A DNA stretch of 64,000 nucleotides, taken from positions 34,500-98,499 of the forward strand of contig WION01000204.1 of NCBI GenBank assembly GCA_015039365.1, written 5' to 3'. Below, in pieces: positions 11,268 through 21,927 of the stretch; position 1 is the stretch's first letter; every line of letters starts with the position of its first letter. The position numbers were made by a program, and so were the translations under genes. A model generated the notes under the pieces. The model made no database searches. It was not told where the DNA came from and was given only the letters and a program-made list of their open reading frames with translations. The DNA is from Amanita rubescens. Its lineage: Eukaryota; Basidiomycota; Agaricomycetes; Agaricales; Amanitaceae.

Positions 11268-12664
11268 ATGCTGAACGATTCCACTGATCATCCAGACACT
11301 ACTGAAACTTTGGATTTATTCGGTGGTCTCAACGACGCAGAAAGAATTTCAATCATTGACACTTTGGAACGGATTGTTGATCAGTTTTGACGAGGAGATC
11401 TGACTAAGACCAACGCAATTCTTAGCTTATTCGCAGCAATTCCAGATTCAACTACACCAGGCTCTCAAGGGAATGATGCTGTCATCCAATTCTTGGTGCA
11501 AATTGAAGATGAGCATGAATCCTCTAGACAAGCCTCAAAACAGAGTCAGATGGACGAAATTGATCCCACTGCTGGAACAACTGCAGGATCCCAGCCTGTC
11601 CAAACGAGATTGTCAACCCTCGCTTCTGAAACGCCTCGAGGAACCAACATTGCAATTGACCCTTGTGACGAATTGAACCAAGGAGGGAACCTCGAACAGC
11701 CTACCTCCCTCATACGTTCCCGCTCACCGCAAGATGATTCTGTCGATGCCAAACGAGTCAAATTTGACAAAACCGAATTACCTTGGCTTATCGAAGATGA
11801 AACATGCGAACCGCTCAGCGCACTTCTCCAGAAAACAAGGAAGCAATTCCTTGAGTGGTCCAAAGATCCCCGAGCTGTCATCACCTCAATTGTTAACTTG
11901 CCTAGACATGTCTCTTTCCCTGAATCAGAGTGGCTCACAATTGTTAAAGGACACGCCGTTAACTTTGACAAAGTTCACTCTCACCGACTCTCCATCTCGG
12001 GTACCGTTAAAGACTCATGTCAAGTTGCCAATGGTATTGACCTTGTCATCGGAGACCTGGAACCAGCCAAATACATCAGAACCACTCATGACTGGGCTGA
12101 AGTCTGGTACCTCTTCTATGAAGCCATGTCCCTTGTCTCTCCACATTGGAGAGGAGAACTGCGTGAGTACCATACTTGGATCAGTGCCAGATTCAGTGCC
12201 TATCACGAAACTGCTCACCACTGCGTCATCACTCTTGATCGGAAAATCAGAATGGAAGTCGCCTCCTGCAGAGACGTGGCACTCAATGAATTCCAGAAGT
12301 TTGACCACCTTGAAATCACTTGCATCAATGATCTCGGGTGAGGGGTCATCGGTGCTAAAGCGCGTGCTGGTTCCTGAGGATGGTCAAGCGCGAGAGATGG
12401 AACCAAACCCCAAAAGGTGCAAGCACCTTGCAACCGATTCAACCAAGGATGCTGCACCTCCTCTGCATCCTGATGCAAATATCTCCACATCTGCTCGTGA
12501 TGCCACCAGAATAGCCATGCTGTGGAGAAATGCACCCATTCATCTGACAAGTCTTGAACTGGACCAACCCTGGTTTCAGTGAGGGCTCCTTTGGAGCCTC
12601 GAGGAAAATGGCTACAGTCCTACTGCACTTGCTACTGTCTACGAATCTCCTTTACCTTGACCGC
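11268..12664 (+). pseudogene. YR element ORF1 (Gag-like) with zinc-binding region, TGA-broken
   Basis: One frame can be followed from ATG 11268 to the insertion point near 12665. It is interrupted only by TGA codons at 11388, 12339, 12375, 12450, 12480 and 12549. In context each fits a former CGA (Arg): the last part reads as a zinc finger, PCNRFNQGCC ... CKYLHICS ... CHQNSHAVEKC, with TGA exactly before two of the conserved cysteines. The long middle part (TELPWLIEDE ..., FPESEWLTIVKG, HDWAEVWYLFYEA) is of the kind found in ORF1 or Gag of basidiomycete Ngaro-like elements. Its likely role was RNA binding and packaging. It is inactive as it stands. Confidence 0.8.
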
Positions 12665-13300
12665 TGTAACATACCAATTCCGGTTATGTTGTGCAGCAGG
12701 CATCCGTGGCCCGATATTCTGACATCGGAGATATCCGTCGGAGCATTCTGACACACCCAAACCTTCGCGCCTCGACACTGATGAAGTTGGGTTCTCCTCA
12801 TCATGGAGTCCAATGCAGCAGCGCAGCGCATGTGACTGAGTAAGGAACCAACTTACTGTGAAGGTAGGAGTGTGTGGGGGACTTTATAGGAGCTGAGGCT
12901 CAACTATAAGATGTGGAGATGAGAGTAAGAAGTTAGGAGGATACGACGAATTGTCCCTCCTTATATATTGTCTGAGATACAAATAAGTGTACTAAACTAT
13001 GCTATCTACAGACCTTATCCTATTGGATGATAAGGTGTGTATTGTATTAGACAGCTATCGTCATATAGACTCATCATATGAAAATATGTGAGTCATAACG
13101 TATCATATGATCTGTTTCTAGTCATAATGATTTGACAGAAATTATAGGGTTCTGTCATATCTGACATATTGCTGTATGACAGATATTATAGAGTTCATTC
13201 TTGACAGATTGCTGTAGAATGACGATATATGATTCACAAGGAATCATATCTAGTAACTATGACGCAAGCGTATTTATATCTACTTAATCTATACTAATGG

Positions 13301-13360
13301 AGATAGATAAGATCATACTATCTTATCTTCAGATAAGATAAGATAATCTGATAAGATAAG
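13301..13360. repeat. GATAAG repeat/hairpin cluster
   Basis: About seven GATA words (AGATAA, TGATAA or their complement TTATCT) within 60 bp, able to fold through ATCTTATC/GATAAGAT. The words match the WGATAR consensus of fungal GATA factors. It lies in the U3-like AT-rich part of the unresolved LTR-like insertion. Confidence 0.5.
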
Positions 13361-13757
13361 AAAATATCTACGATATATTATCATTATAATATATGGTTTT
13401 ATATATTTTCATCAGACACGCATACACGATGCCAAGGGCTCAACCCGCCGACTCGACATATTCATACAGCAAGGCAATCCATATATGCGCACGGACCATC
13501 GGAGGAGCTCAGGATGATTGTGGTGAGTGTGCCTTGTGCATATTAGTTTATATATGGCTTCATTGTACTGTATGGACATCAAATATACTGCCCTTCACTC
13601 CTCTGCATCCATTTGATATCTCTCCGTCGCAACTTCGTTGCACTCACGTTCCTTTACATCGTGGGTTCACTCCGTCACCATTGTACGCCTTTGCACTTGT
13701 CCGACAATCTTCCGCTGTGACGCATCTTCGTTGGACTTGCGTCCATTTGCATTGCGG

Positions 13758-14154
13758 TGAAACGATCAGAAGAAGGCCGATGCGGAAGTGCGTTCGGCCA
13801 AAGGGGCTTCGGAGGTCAGTCCTGGGGGTGCCTTGGAGGCAGAGAGGGTGCCGAAGGCGAAGGTGAACGAGTGGAAGGTGTCCAAAGCACCGAGGAACGA
13901 AGGGAACCAAAGGAATCAAACTCGGAGCAGTAATGGGGTGATAATTCGCTAACTACAACTACGTACACAATGGTATATATACTATGGAGGCACAAGGTGA
14001 CCATGTGACAATTCCTGCACCGAGTCCGAGGCCTGTGCATGCGTCCGAACACAAACGATCATCCTCCGGGGTCGAGCATAGGCTCGGAGTGCTTCGGGGA
14101 GCTTCGGAAGGTTTCGGAGATCGGTTCCAACATAGCCGGAATCGGCTCGTTACA
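13758..14154 (-). mobile_element. solo LTR, family C (397 bp)
   Basis: Nearly identical to the LTRs at 19685-20083 and 21928-22326 and, inverted, to 33004-33400. The sense orientation (TGTAACGAG ... CGTTTCA) is on the minus strand, as inferred from the gag-bearing copy. No exact flanking duplication (tgcgg / gtggg), so it may be a recombination product. Confidence 0.85.
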
Positions 14155-14205
14155 GTGGGTTTACTCCGTCTCCGTACTCCGTATGATCCCATTTGTTAAG
14201 CCTTT

Positions 14206-15999
14206 CCTTTGGACCCCTTTGGGCGGACAAGTACATCGCACGCCCTTCTCACACGTTTCACCGCCCACTGGCGAATTCAGACCGGAAATTCTTTCAACCA
14301 TATCTCTTCACCCTGATTTATTTCGTATTGATTCGCCCATCAAACTTCCAGCCTTTGCGTGACTACTGGCAACACACCTGAATCCGCCTTTCATTGAATC
14401 TGTTCTCACCAGCCTATGTGAAGGGTTTTGGCCTTTTGCAAATACTCATCCGGACTCTTACCCTCTCACACATGATGTATCTCATCGCCCACCTAGAAGT
14501 GACTTGGAACGTTCCTTCTTAAACAAGCAACAAGACACTGAAATTGATTGTGACCGCTTCTCCACCTCCTTTGGGTCAGAACTACTCCCTGGAATGTACA
14601 GCATGCCAATTCATGCTGTTCCAAAATCAAACTTGTCCGCAAACTGCATCTTGTAGTTGACCACAGTGCTTCAGCATTCTCCCTCAATTCCATGATTTCC
14701 CGGGATGACATTGCTGGGGCACGATTGGACGGTATCAAGGACCTTGCTGACTCGTTGATCCAATACTGCCGCAATCATGGAGATGTTAACTTGATCCTTT
14801 TCAAATCTGACGTCTCTTCTGCATATCGCTGCCTTCCAATGCACCCTCTCTGGCAAGTTAAACAAATCATCACTATTGAAGGGCAGCATCACGTTGACTG
14901 CTGCAATAGCTTTGGGAATCGAGCATCTCAACGCTTATGGATTAGTTTTATGGGTCTTGTAACATGGATCGCCCTCTTCGTCAAACATCTGGATCATATC
15001 AAACTCTATACTGATGACTGCTACTCTTTCGAACTTGCCTTGGACTTCACCTACTACTCTCCCTACCGTTGCAATTTACCATCTAAACAAGTGCGTTTAT
15101 TGCAACTCTGGGATGAACTTGGTATCCCACATGATTCAGCCAAACAAATCTGGGGTAAAGCAATCCCCATCATTGGTTTTCTTGTCAACCCCAACGCTAT
15201 GACGGTCACTATGCCTCTGGATAAACTTGACGATCTTCTCCTGGCTATCTGCACCTTCTGTTTCCCATGCAATGGGTCACGTTCTCAGCCACTGCGTCGT
15301 TTCATGTAAGTTGCTGGTTGGATGAACTGGGCCTTAAATGCCTTCCCACTCCTAAAACCTGGGCTATGCAACCTCTATGACAAAATGCGATCCAAAGAGA
15401 AACTGAGTGTGCCTATTTTCCTTAATGTCACTATTCGCTTCAAGTTATCTTGGTTTTCTCGTCATGCTCACATTCTTGGCGGCATCCACATCCTCAAATC
15501 AGTTGCCTGGAAACCCGCTGAAGCCAATCATGTCTTTTTCTGTGATGCCTCCTTGAGTGGCCTGGGATGTTATTTCCCAGCAAAACTCATTGGTTATCAA
15601 GCGGAACCCCCTACTTGGGCTCCCAATGATAACATCTTCTTCCTTGAGGCTCTTTGCATCTGCTGGGCCATCCACATTGCCCACTGACACAGCCTCTGCA
15701 ACCGTGTACTCATTTTTACTGACAATGAGAACACTGTATCAATGTTCAACCGTCTGCATACACATGTTCCTATTTACAACCCCATCCTCCTCTCATCTGT
15801 CGATATCTTAATTCAGGACCATTTCACCATCCAGGTTCTCGCTATCCCTGGTGCCGAGAACATAGTAGCCGATGCCCTCTCCCGTAATCGCACCGCTTTC
15901 CTCCAAACACACTATCCTGACATCAATATCCATTGGTCAGAACCACTTCCAGACCTCCCTTCACCCCCACGTGGAACGCTGGGGTGGGTACCATGTTAA
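14206..15999 (+). pseudogene. YR element reverse transcriptase and RNase H, frame-broken
   Basis: Pieces in several frames cover the RT palm. They include an N-terminal part (LPAFA ... HLNPPFIESVLTSLCEGFWPFA in parts), LVVDHSA, the fold around SDVSSAYRCLPMHP, the DIRS/Ngaro signature CNSFGNRAS and a YTDDC motif in place of the usual catalytic VDD. RNase H follows, with FFCDASLSGLG, FTDNENTVSMF and the C-terminal AIPGAENIVADALSRN. A frameshift near 14625 and stops at 14360 and 15307 break the frame. The piece ends at the hAT target site (15999). Confidence 0.85.
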
Positions 16000-16006
16000 A
16001 CACTTC

Positions 16007-16781
16007 TAGTGTGTCAAAGTCTGGTTGCAACTTTTTAAAAAGACCAGCAACCGGACCAGACCGATAACGGTTGCAACCGGACTGCGGTTGCCGGTCTTGC
16101 TAAATCTTGGTCGGTCCGGTTGCCAGTTGCATGTTTTGACCAGAAGTCAAAGACCAGTTGCAGACCAGTTGCAACCGGTCTTTTAACTCAATGATTGGAG
16201 AGGCCAGGGGGGTGGATGCAGACTGAAATGTTTGGATGTCGTTGGGCTAAAATTGGATTGGCATGTGAGAAAAATATAAAAACACTCCGCCGATGGCAAC
16301 ACCACAATGGGCGGAGCTTTTTTCTATTTTTATCTGCTGATAATGGTGTGACAATATGTGAGAAAAGCAGTGAAAATACTCTGCCAATGACAATGCTGTG
16401 ATTGGCAGAGTATTTTTACTATTTTTTACTAGTCTTTACATTATTGTGTGTGACAATACATGAGAAAAATAGTAGAAATCCTCCACCAATGACAACACTG
16501 TGATTGGCGGAGTATTTTCACTATTTCTTTACTATTTTATATTATCATGTGTAACAATATGCAAAAAAAATATCAGTTGCAACTGGTCACCACCAGTTCC
16601 GGACCGGTCTGAATAAAGACCAGTCCTGAACCGGTTGCCATTTCACTCACAACCGTTGGCAACCGGTCCATACTGGTTTTGGTCCGGTTGCCCGAAATAA
16701 CAAAATTAAAAAGACCGGTCCAGGTCCGGTTGCACCAAAAATGATGCAAAAGACTGGACCGGACTGGACTTTTAAACACTA
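16007..16781. mobile_element. hAT-type MITE, 775 bp, with internal hairpin modules
   Basis: Ends TAGTGTGTCAAAGTC ... GACTTTTAAACACTA are imperfect inverted repeats. The flanks carry a perfect 8 bp duplication AACACTTC (15999-16006 and 16782-16789), diagnostic of the hAT superfamily. No transposase is encoded. The subterminal parts are crowded with AACCGG/CCGGTT words, plausible transposase-binding sites. The centre is three hairpin modules. It separates the RNase H from the recombinase part of the host element. Confidence 0.9.
16280..16545. repeat. three tandem hairpin modules in the MITE
   Basis: Each module is about 110 bp and holds a near-perfect inverted repeat. The best (16375-16420) has 16 bp arms AAAATACTCTGCCAAT / ATTGGCAGAGTATTTT around a loop of about 12 nt. 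The arms are followed by a linker ending in a GTGTGACAATA-like word. The related copy near 29,090-29,455 has four such modules. Confidence 0.8.
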
Positions 16782-16789
16782 AACACTTC

Positions 16790-17140
16790 TGCTTGGTCCC
16801 GGCAACCAGCCTGAAAGCCGTGGACCTTGGACCAGCTCTTGCTCGAGCGTTCTATTGTGCTCGGCATGAGCTTAGCTACAGGCACCTTCTCTGCTTACTC
16901 CTCCGCTCTCAACTCCTACTTAGCCTTTTGCAACCTGCACCATCTTCCAATTGATCCCACTGCTGACACGCTTTCCCTCTATATCACCTGGATGTCTGTG
17001 CACATCAAACCAGATTCCATTTATTCATATTTGTCAGGTATTGTCAACCAACTGGAACCCCACTACCCACATGTCTGTGACTCCTGCAAACATCCACTTG
17101 TCTGTCGCACTCTCGCAGGTTGCCGTCATCGCTTTGGGAC
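16790..17140 (+). pseudogene. YR element tyrosine recombinase, N-terminal half
   Basis: Encodes the SAM-like core-binding part of the recombinase (TGTFSAYSSALNSYLAFCN, TLSLYITWMSVHIKPDSIYS, YLSGIVNQLEPHYP in pieces). It is cut after GGGAC (17136-17140) by the LTR-A insertion and continues at 22829. Confidence 0.8.
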
Positions 17141-17190
17141 TGTTACAAACACGGTATGGACTCCTACATTATGATTACATGACACGTCGG

Positions 17191-17526
17191 TGTAACGGAT
17201 GGAATCCGTTTACATTGTGCAGCACGTTCCGCAGCATTCTGAACGTCTCCCCCACTGTCCGCCAGTTCCGACACATTCCGACACATTCCGACACATTCCG
17301 ACAGTTCCGTTTCGGGTCGGACACACGTAGCTTACACGAGGTCTACAGTACATATATTGTCGTAGTTAGTTTGATATACAAGTTTACTTCCCCTCACTTG
17401 AGTTGATCTTTCCGAGCCCCGACGAGTGCGACCGAAGTGGACGAGCACCCTTTGGTGCTGCTGAACTCGCACGGCCGCATCGGAACGTCGGAGGTTGCAC
17501 ACTGCACCTCCACTTTCGTTGTTACA
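17191..17526 (+). repeat. element B 5' LTR
   Basis: 336 bp, followed after two bases by the primer-binding site. Confidence 0.9.
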
Positions 17527-18286
17527 ACTGGAGCCCACCGCTCGGTCCATTTTGGATCGCACTCAACCCCGTTTTTCATTCACAAATGACCCCGGAGGTC
17601 TCATTCTACCTGGACGACCCCATTGGCTCATTCTCATTCGCATACATCCGCTGGTTACTGCCAAACGCATCACTTCTGCACTCCAGCACGCCGACATGCA
17701 CAGTGCTGCTCCCTGCTGCTACTTGCATCCGCTGAACCTGATCCGCCAGCCACGTCGTGATCCAGCTACTCCACCAAGTCACCATTCGATGCCTACAGCC
17801 ATCCGCAGCCTTATCGGATCCCATCGAGCGCCATCGGTCGCCATCCCAGCCTGTCCGGATGCACCGCCTTGCAGCACGTGTACGCCTCGTGCACCATGGC
17901 CCGCTTTTACACCGTACCCGTTGCTCGATGCCTACAGCCCACTAGATCCCGCCTGGCGACATCCACGCCCTACTGCACCTTACTGGATCACATCGGAAAC
18001 CATCGGGAGCCTGCTGAGCCCACCACACGACGTCTGCACCCTGCCACAACCTTATCGGACGCCATCAGCCGCTATTGCAGCCCATCCGCACGCACAGCCT
18101 TCCAGCATGTGTCCACACCATACATCATCTCTGCATCGCGTCCCGCCACCCGTCTACAACGGCCGCAGCCTTATTGGAGCACATCGGAACCCATCAGCCG
18201 ACGTTGCAGCCTATCCACAGCCCCTGACCTATCGCATGCCCAGCCTCACGTACCAGCCGCAACCACACCAGCTATACCCTGAATGA
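17495..18286 (+). CDS. low-complexity ORF in element B, unknown
   Basis: 263-codon frame that begins inside the 5' LTR. It is rich in Pro, His, Ser and Ala and built of degenerate repeats (RAPSVAIPACPDAPP, RTPSAAIAAHPHAQP, RNPSADVAAYPQP). No Gag or enzyme motif is seen. It may be an accident of a repetitive, C-rich internal region rather than a gene. Confidence 0.2.
   Translation: MHTAPPLSLLQLEPTARSILDRTQPRFSFTNDPGGLILPGRPHWLILIRIHPLVTAKRITSALQHADMHSAAPCCYLHPLNLIRQPRRDPATPPSHHSMPTAIRSLIGSHRAPSVAIPACPDAPPCSTCTPRAPWPAFTPYPLLDAYSPLDPAWRHPRPTAPYWITSETIGSLLSPPHDVCTLPQPYRTPSAAIAAHPHAQPSSMCPHHTSSLHRVPPPVYNGRSLIGAHRNPSADVAAYPQPLTYRMPSLTYQPQPHQLYPE
17529..17540 (+). other. primer-binding site of element B
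   Basis: TGGAGCCCACCG, complementary to a tRNA 3' end with U before CCA (such as tRNA-Cys in yeast; the identity here is not proven). The same 12-mer is the primer site of element C. Confidence 0.65.
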
Positions 18287-19212
18287 CCACGTCCCTTCCG
18301 TCACAGCCTAGCCCCTCCTTATTGCCACCTTGCCCGCCTCTCCGACACGTGTAGACCACGCTGCACCCTCCTTTCACCTCTCGCGCCCGCTACAGCCATC
18401 CGTCGCCGTATTTCGATGATGCCAGCATCTCCGCTCACTCTATCATCATTCCACCGATGCCCGCGAGTCGCCATCTTTTTTTTCAGCTTTTTTTTCTTTT
18501 TCTACCCAGGATCGGGATACGGCGTAGCCGTATTCGTTCAAAACGGTCAAGTTCACGCTCGTCGGACCCTCAACACCACGTCTCATCGCCGCCGGCATTA
18601 CCTCTGCACAAGACCCTTCACCAAGCCAGCCTGAAGCCTACTTGGAGTGTGGGGGACGTTGGGACAGACTCGGAGAATGGATATCAGTACGCACAACGCA
18701 GGACTCACCTTAGGCCCTTTATCATTTGACTAGCACTACCGACTCCGACACCACTCTTTAACACCGTATTGCGCCGACGGCATCTCAGGAAACATCATAG
18801 CAGCCTTACAGGGGTCCGTGCTATTGATTCGGATTACTGGGATGACCGCGATCGCGGGAAGTAGCGCCCCACCTCGCCAACACTTTCTACCGCCTACGAC
18901 GACATCCGCCGACACGCCATCTGCTATCCACACCTCAACACGCCCCTCCTCCACATCCCGACAACATCCGCAGCACGCCGACTGCCACTGAGACCTCCGA
19001 CAATTCCTGAACCCTATTGCCATCCCCGACTCCCTTGTTTGTGACTACCTATGCACAATCGGACTCCGTCGACACTGTCAACACCATCACGGGCTTCCGC
19101 TGACACTCCGTCTCACCTCCGACCTCACTTCCTTTGCCGCCGACATTCATCTCGTTCATCCACCGATGCATTATAGGTTGACTGACGTCAACATTCAAAA
19201 CTAATGAGTGGG

Positions 19213-19548
19213 TGTAACGGATGGAATCCGTTTACATTGTGCAGCACGTTCCGCAGCATTCTGAACGTCTCCCCCACCGTCCGCCAGTTCCGACACATTC
19301 CGACACATTCCGACACATTCCGACAGTTCCGTTTCGGGTCGGACACACGTAGCTTACACGAGGTCTACAGTACATATATTGTCGTAGTTAGTTTGATATA
19401 CAAGTTTACTTCCCCTCACTTGAGTTGATCTTTCCGAGCCCCGACGAGTGCGACCGAAGTGGACGAGCACCCTTTGGTGCTGCCGAACTCGCACGGCCGC
19501 ATCGGAACGTCGGAGGTTGCACACTGCACCTCCACTTTCGTTGTTACA
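19213..19548 (+). repeat. element B 3' LTR
   Basis: 336 bp. A short purine stretch (aatgagtggg) precedes it as a possible polypurine tract. Confidence 0.9.
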
Positions 19549-19684
19549 TCGGACATGCTTACTTTCTCGTATATGCCTACCCCTTGCTCAATCCCCATTA
19601 TGTTCGCCACATACGGACTACCTCGTTCCCTTATCGATCCCCATTCCGTAGTTACCCTATGCCCAACTCCTTGCTCATACGCGT

Positions 19685-20083
19685 TGAAACGATCAGAAGA
19701 AGGCCGATGCGGAAGTGCGTTCGGCCAAAGGGGCTTCGGAGGTCAGTCCTGGGGGTGCCTCGGAGGCAGAGAGGGTGCCGAATGCGAAGGTGAACGAGTG
19801 GAAGGTGTCCGAAGCACCGAGGAACTGAAGGGAACCGAAAGGAATCGAACTCGGAGCAGTAATGGGGTGATAATTCGCTAACTACAACTATGTACACAAT
19901 GGTATATATACTACGGAGGCACGAGGTGACCATGTGACAATTCCTGCACCGAGTCCGAGGCCTGTGCATGCGTCCGAACACAAACGATCATCCTCCGGGG
20001 TCGAGTATAGGCTCGGAGTGCTTCGGGGAGCTTCGGAAGGTTTCGGAGATCGGTTCCAACGTAGCCGGAATCGGCTCGTTACA
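19685..20083 (-). repeat. element C 3' LTR (sense minus)
   Basis: 399 bp. Contains TATA-like ggtatatatacta near 19902. Confidence 0.9.
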
Positions 20084-21604
20084 CCTCCTGGGTACTTTTA
20101 ATACTGACCTCCTGGTCAGGTCAGAGAGGTCGGATGGTGATAGAAAGTAGAAGGGAAGTGGTGGGTGGGTTCTTCTCGTCTCGCTTTCTTCGATCGTGCA
20201 GGCGGTCAAGGCGGCAGTTGGAATTTCGGCGGAATCAGGTCTCGGAATGGCAGCTGTTGGGATGCCAGATGGCTCGGAAATGATAAAGACTTCGGCGATG
20301 GGGTCGCCGAGGGTTTCCGGGGTGGCAGAAATTGGCGTAGCAGTGGTGGGGTCATCAGAAGCCTCGGAGGTCTCGGTGGTATCATGCGTTGTAGTGGTAG
20401 GAGCGTCGGAGGGTCTGGGGGGTTCAGAGGGTTCGGAGGGGGTGGTATTAGGGAGCGTGGATTGATTAGGGATCGTGGTGCTAATGTGTATGTGCGTCGG
20501 AGTCGTATGTACGTTTTGCAGTGCTTCAGTATTGACAGGCTCGGTGGTATGCGTTCCGGAGTGGTCTAGAGCTTCCAGGAAGTAGTTGGAGGACACAAAT
20601 GGCTTCGGAGCGGTCGGCTGTGTGTACCTCAGCAGCCATACATCGATGCGTTCTTTGAACCATTGTCCGAAGTGGCGGTATTGGAATGCATTCGGTTCGT
20701 TGCCGTCCAAAAATTGAATCCGTCCGTCAACTATTTTGATCTTCCCTTGCCTTGCATATTCATCCCTGATATGGCACCAGGCCGTCCGATGATTGATATC
20801 TCCGCAGAAAATGCATCCGCTAAGGAGATGGGTGGAAGCTGTGCTCGGAGCAAGGCAGGCGAGCAAGGCAGTGCTCGGAGGGGGAGTAGGGATAGGTGTC
20901 GGAGGCGTCGGAAGCGTCGGAGCTTGTGGGGTGGTCGCGGCGAGCAAGGCTATAGCAGACCTTGAGCTGATAATGAATTGTGCGGCACTATTCATGTCTT
21001 TTAGATCATAGCCGTCATCGGGGTGGACGTCCGGGTACTTGATTGTGAGCCGAGTAGTGATATCGGGTCGGAGCTCGGGAGGGAATGCGGACATGTACAT
21101 GATGCTTGCCTCACGGCGTGTCATGCGGTGCTTTCCGATGAGGTATTGAGCTGTTCCGGAAAATTCCCTGTGATACTCAGCAAGGGCTGTCTCGGATGTG
21201 ACATTTTGCGCTGAGAAGCGGCCGGAAACGGCGTGTAGTGCTGCAATAGTGTGGCGGCGATCGGGCTGTGCCTCGGGGTAGATCTCGGAAATCGCTTTCT
21301 TAAACGCGTCCCAGGTTTTCGGATCCGATAGGGTGTCTCGAGCGGCTCTCCAGATCTCGGAAGATTTCTCATCGGTATAGTAGACAGCCCATTTGATCAG
21401 TTCAGCATCTCCGGAGCGTTGTCTATCCTCGCAGATCATCTCGATATCTTCGAGGTATCTCTCAAGGCCAGCGGCAGTGCCTCGGAAGCAGGGTGCCTCC
21501 TTGTTCGTTCGGATGGGCATGCGGCGGCTTGGTTCGGTCATGATGTTACTGGCAGGCCGAAGCGAAGCGAGCTGTTCTGATGGAAAGCGAGGTGGATTAA
21601 GCAA
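19988..21604 (-). CDS. Gag of element C (Gypsy-type, zinc knuckle)
   Basis: 538-codon open frame; a start at the internal Met (MTEPSRRMPIRTN, codon 22) is as likely as the first. The capsid-like part holds FRGTAAGLERYLEDIEM, WAVYYTDEKSSEIWR and AEYHREFSGTAQYLI, typical of basidiomycete Gag. A CCHC knuckle CIFCGDINHRTAWC (C-x2-C-x4-H-x4-C) lies about residue 265. A long Pro/Thr/Ser-rich tail follows and the frame ends inside the 3' LTR. It would package RNA. The intact frame while pol is missing suggests the family keeps Gag and borrows enzymes, or that the copy is very young. Confidence 0.85.
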   Translation of the reverse strand: MLNPPRFPSEQLASLRPASNIMTEPSRRMPIRTNKEAPCFRGTAAGLERYLEDIEMICEDRQRSGDAELIKWAVYYTDEKSSEIWRAARDTLSDPKTWDAFKKAISEIYPEAQPDRRHTIAALHAVSGRFSAQNVTSETALAEYHREFSGTAQYLIGKHRMTRREASIMYMSAFPPELRPDITTRLTIKYPDVHPDDGYDLKDMNSAAQFIISSRSAIALLAATTPQAPTLPTPPTPIPTPPPSTALLACLAPSTASTHLLSGCIFCGDINHRTAWCHIRDEYARQGKIKIVDGRIQFLDGNEPNAFQYRHFGQWFKERIDVWLLRYTQPTAPKPFVSSNYFLEALDHSGTHTTEPVNTEALQNVHTTPTHIHISTTIPNQSTLPNTTPSEPSEPPRPSDAPTTTTHDTTETSEASDDPTTATPISATPETLGDPIAEVFIISEPSGIPTAAIPRPDSAEIPTAALTACTIEESETRRTHPPLPFYFLSPSDLSDLTRRSVLKVPRRCNEPIPATLEPISETFRSSPKHSEPILDPGG

Positions 21605-21913
21605 GGGGCTTCAGGGACGAAAGCTATTGATCGATCGGAGCTGGATCGGGAGTAGTGGAACGTGTGGGCGTTGTTCGGCTGATGCTGTGTCAGTGCTGTG
21701 GGGCCGAGTGGTGAAGGCTACTGCAGTGTAAAGAGCGGGGAGGGTATAATTGAAGAAAGGTCGGCGGGGTATGGTCTCTGAGCTATGGGAGGGCCGGCAG
21801 AGTGCTTGGAGTGGCTCGGAGCAGATTCCAAGTGACACCGGAGCTTGTCCGATGCTTTCTGTGCAGGAGTTGGGTGAAAGGAATGACCGACGGACTGACC
21901 TAAGAGCCCCTCG

Positions 21914-21925
21914 CGGTGGGCTCCA
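21914..21925 (-). other. primer-binding site of element C
   Basis: Reads TGGAGCCCACCG on the minus strand, two bases after the 5' LTR end. Identical to that of element B. Confidence 0.65.
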
Positions 21926-21927
21926 GT

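Larger units (their letters stand above)
12665..14195. mobile_element. unresolved LTR-like insertion inside the YR element
   Basis: Starts TGTAACATACCAATTCCGG, whose first 27 bases resemble the sense start of LTR family C (TGTAACGAGCCGATTCCGG). It contains a TATA-like run near 12962 (tccttatatattg), AT-rich palindromic DNA and a solo family-C LTR (13758-14154). Coding homology to the YR element stops before it and resumes after it. I could not find a clean duplication or matching right end, so the borders are approximate. The words flanking the inner LTR (gtgggttcactccgtcacc at 13663 and gtgggtttactccgtctcc at 14155) are themselves alike, which hints at recombination here. Confidence 0.5.
17191..19548 (+). 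mobile_element. element B: non-autonomous LTR retrotransposon
   Basis: Two 336 bp LTRs (17191-17526, 19213-19548) with only two differences, both C to T at CpG. The 1.69 kb internal part holds no reverse transcriptase, integrase or gag. TGTAACGGATGG ... GTTGTTACA ends and a 4 bp duplication TCGG (17187-17190, 19549-19552). It must have used the enzymes of another element. The LTR carries a short tandem repeat of CGACACATTC (three copies). Confidence 0.9.

Noticed and set aside
12665..14195. Calling this a complete LTR retrotransposon
   Set aside because: Only an LTR-like left end is seen; no right end, duplication, primer site or coding region supports it.
17281..17306. Short direct repeats (cgacacattc three times) as a possible CRISPR-like array
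   Set aside because: No spacers. It is a microrepeat inside the LTR of element B, present again at 19,292-19,322, in a eukaryotic genome.
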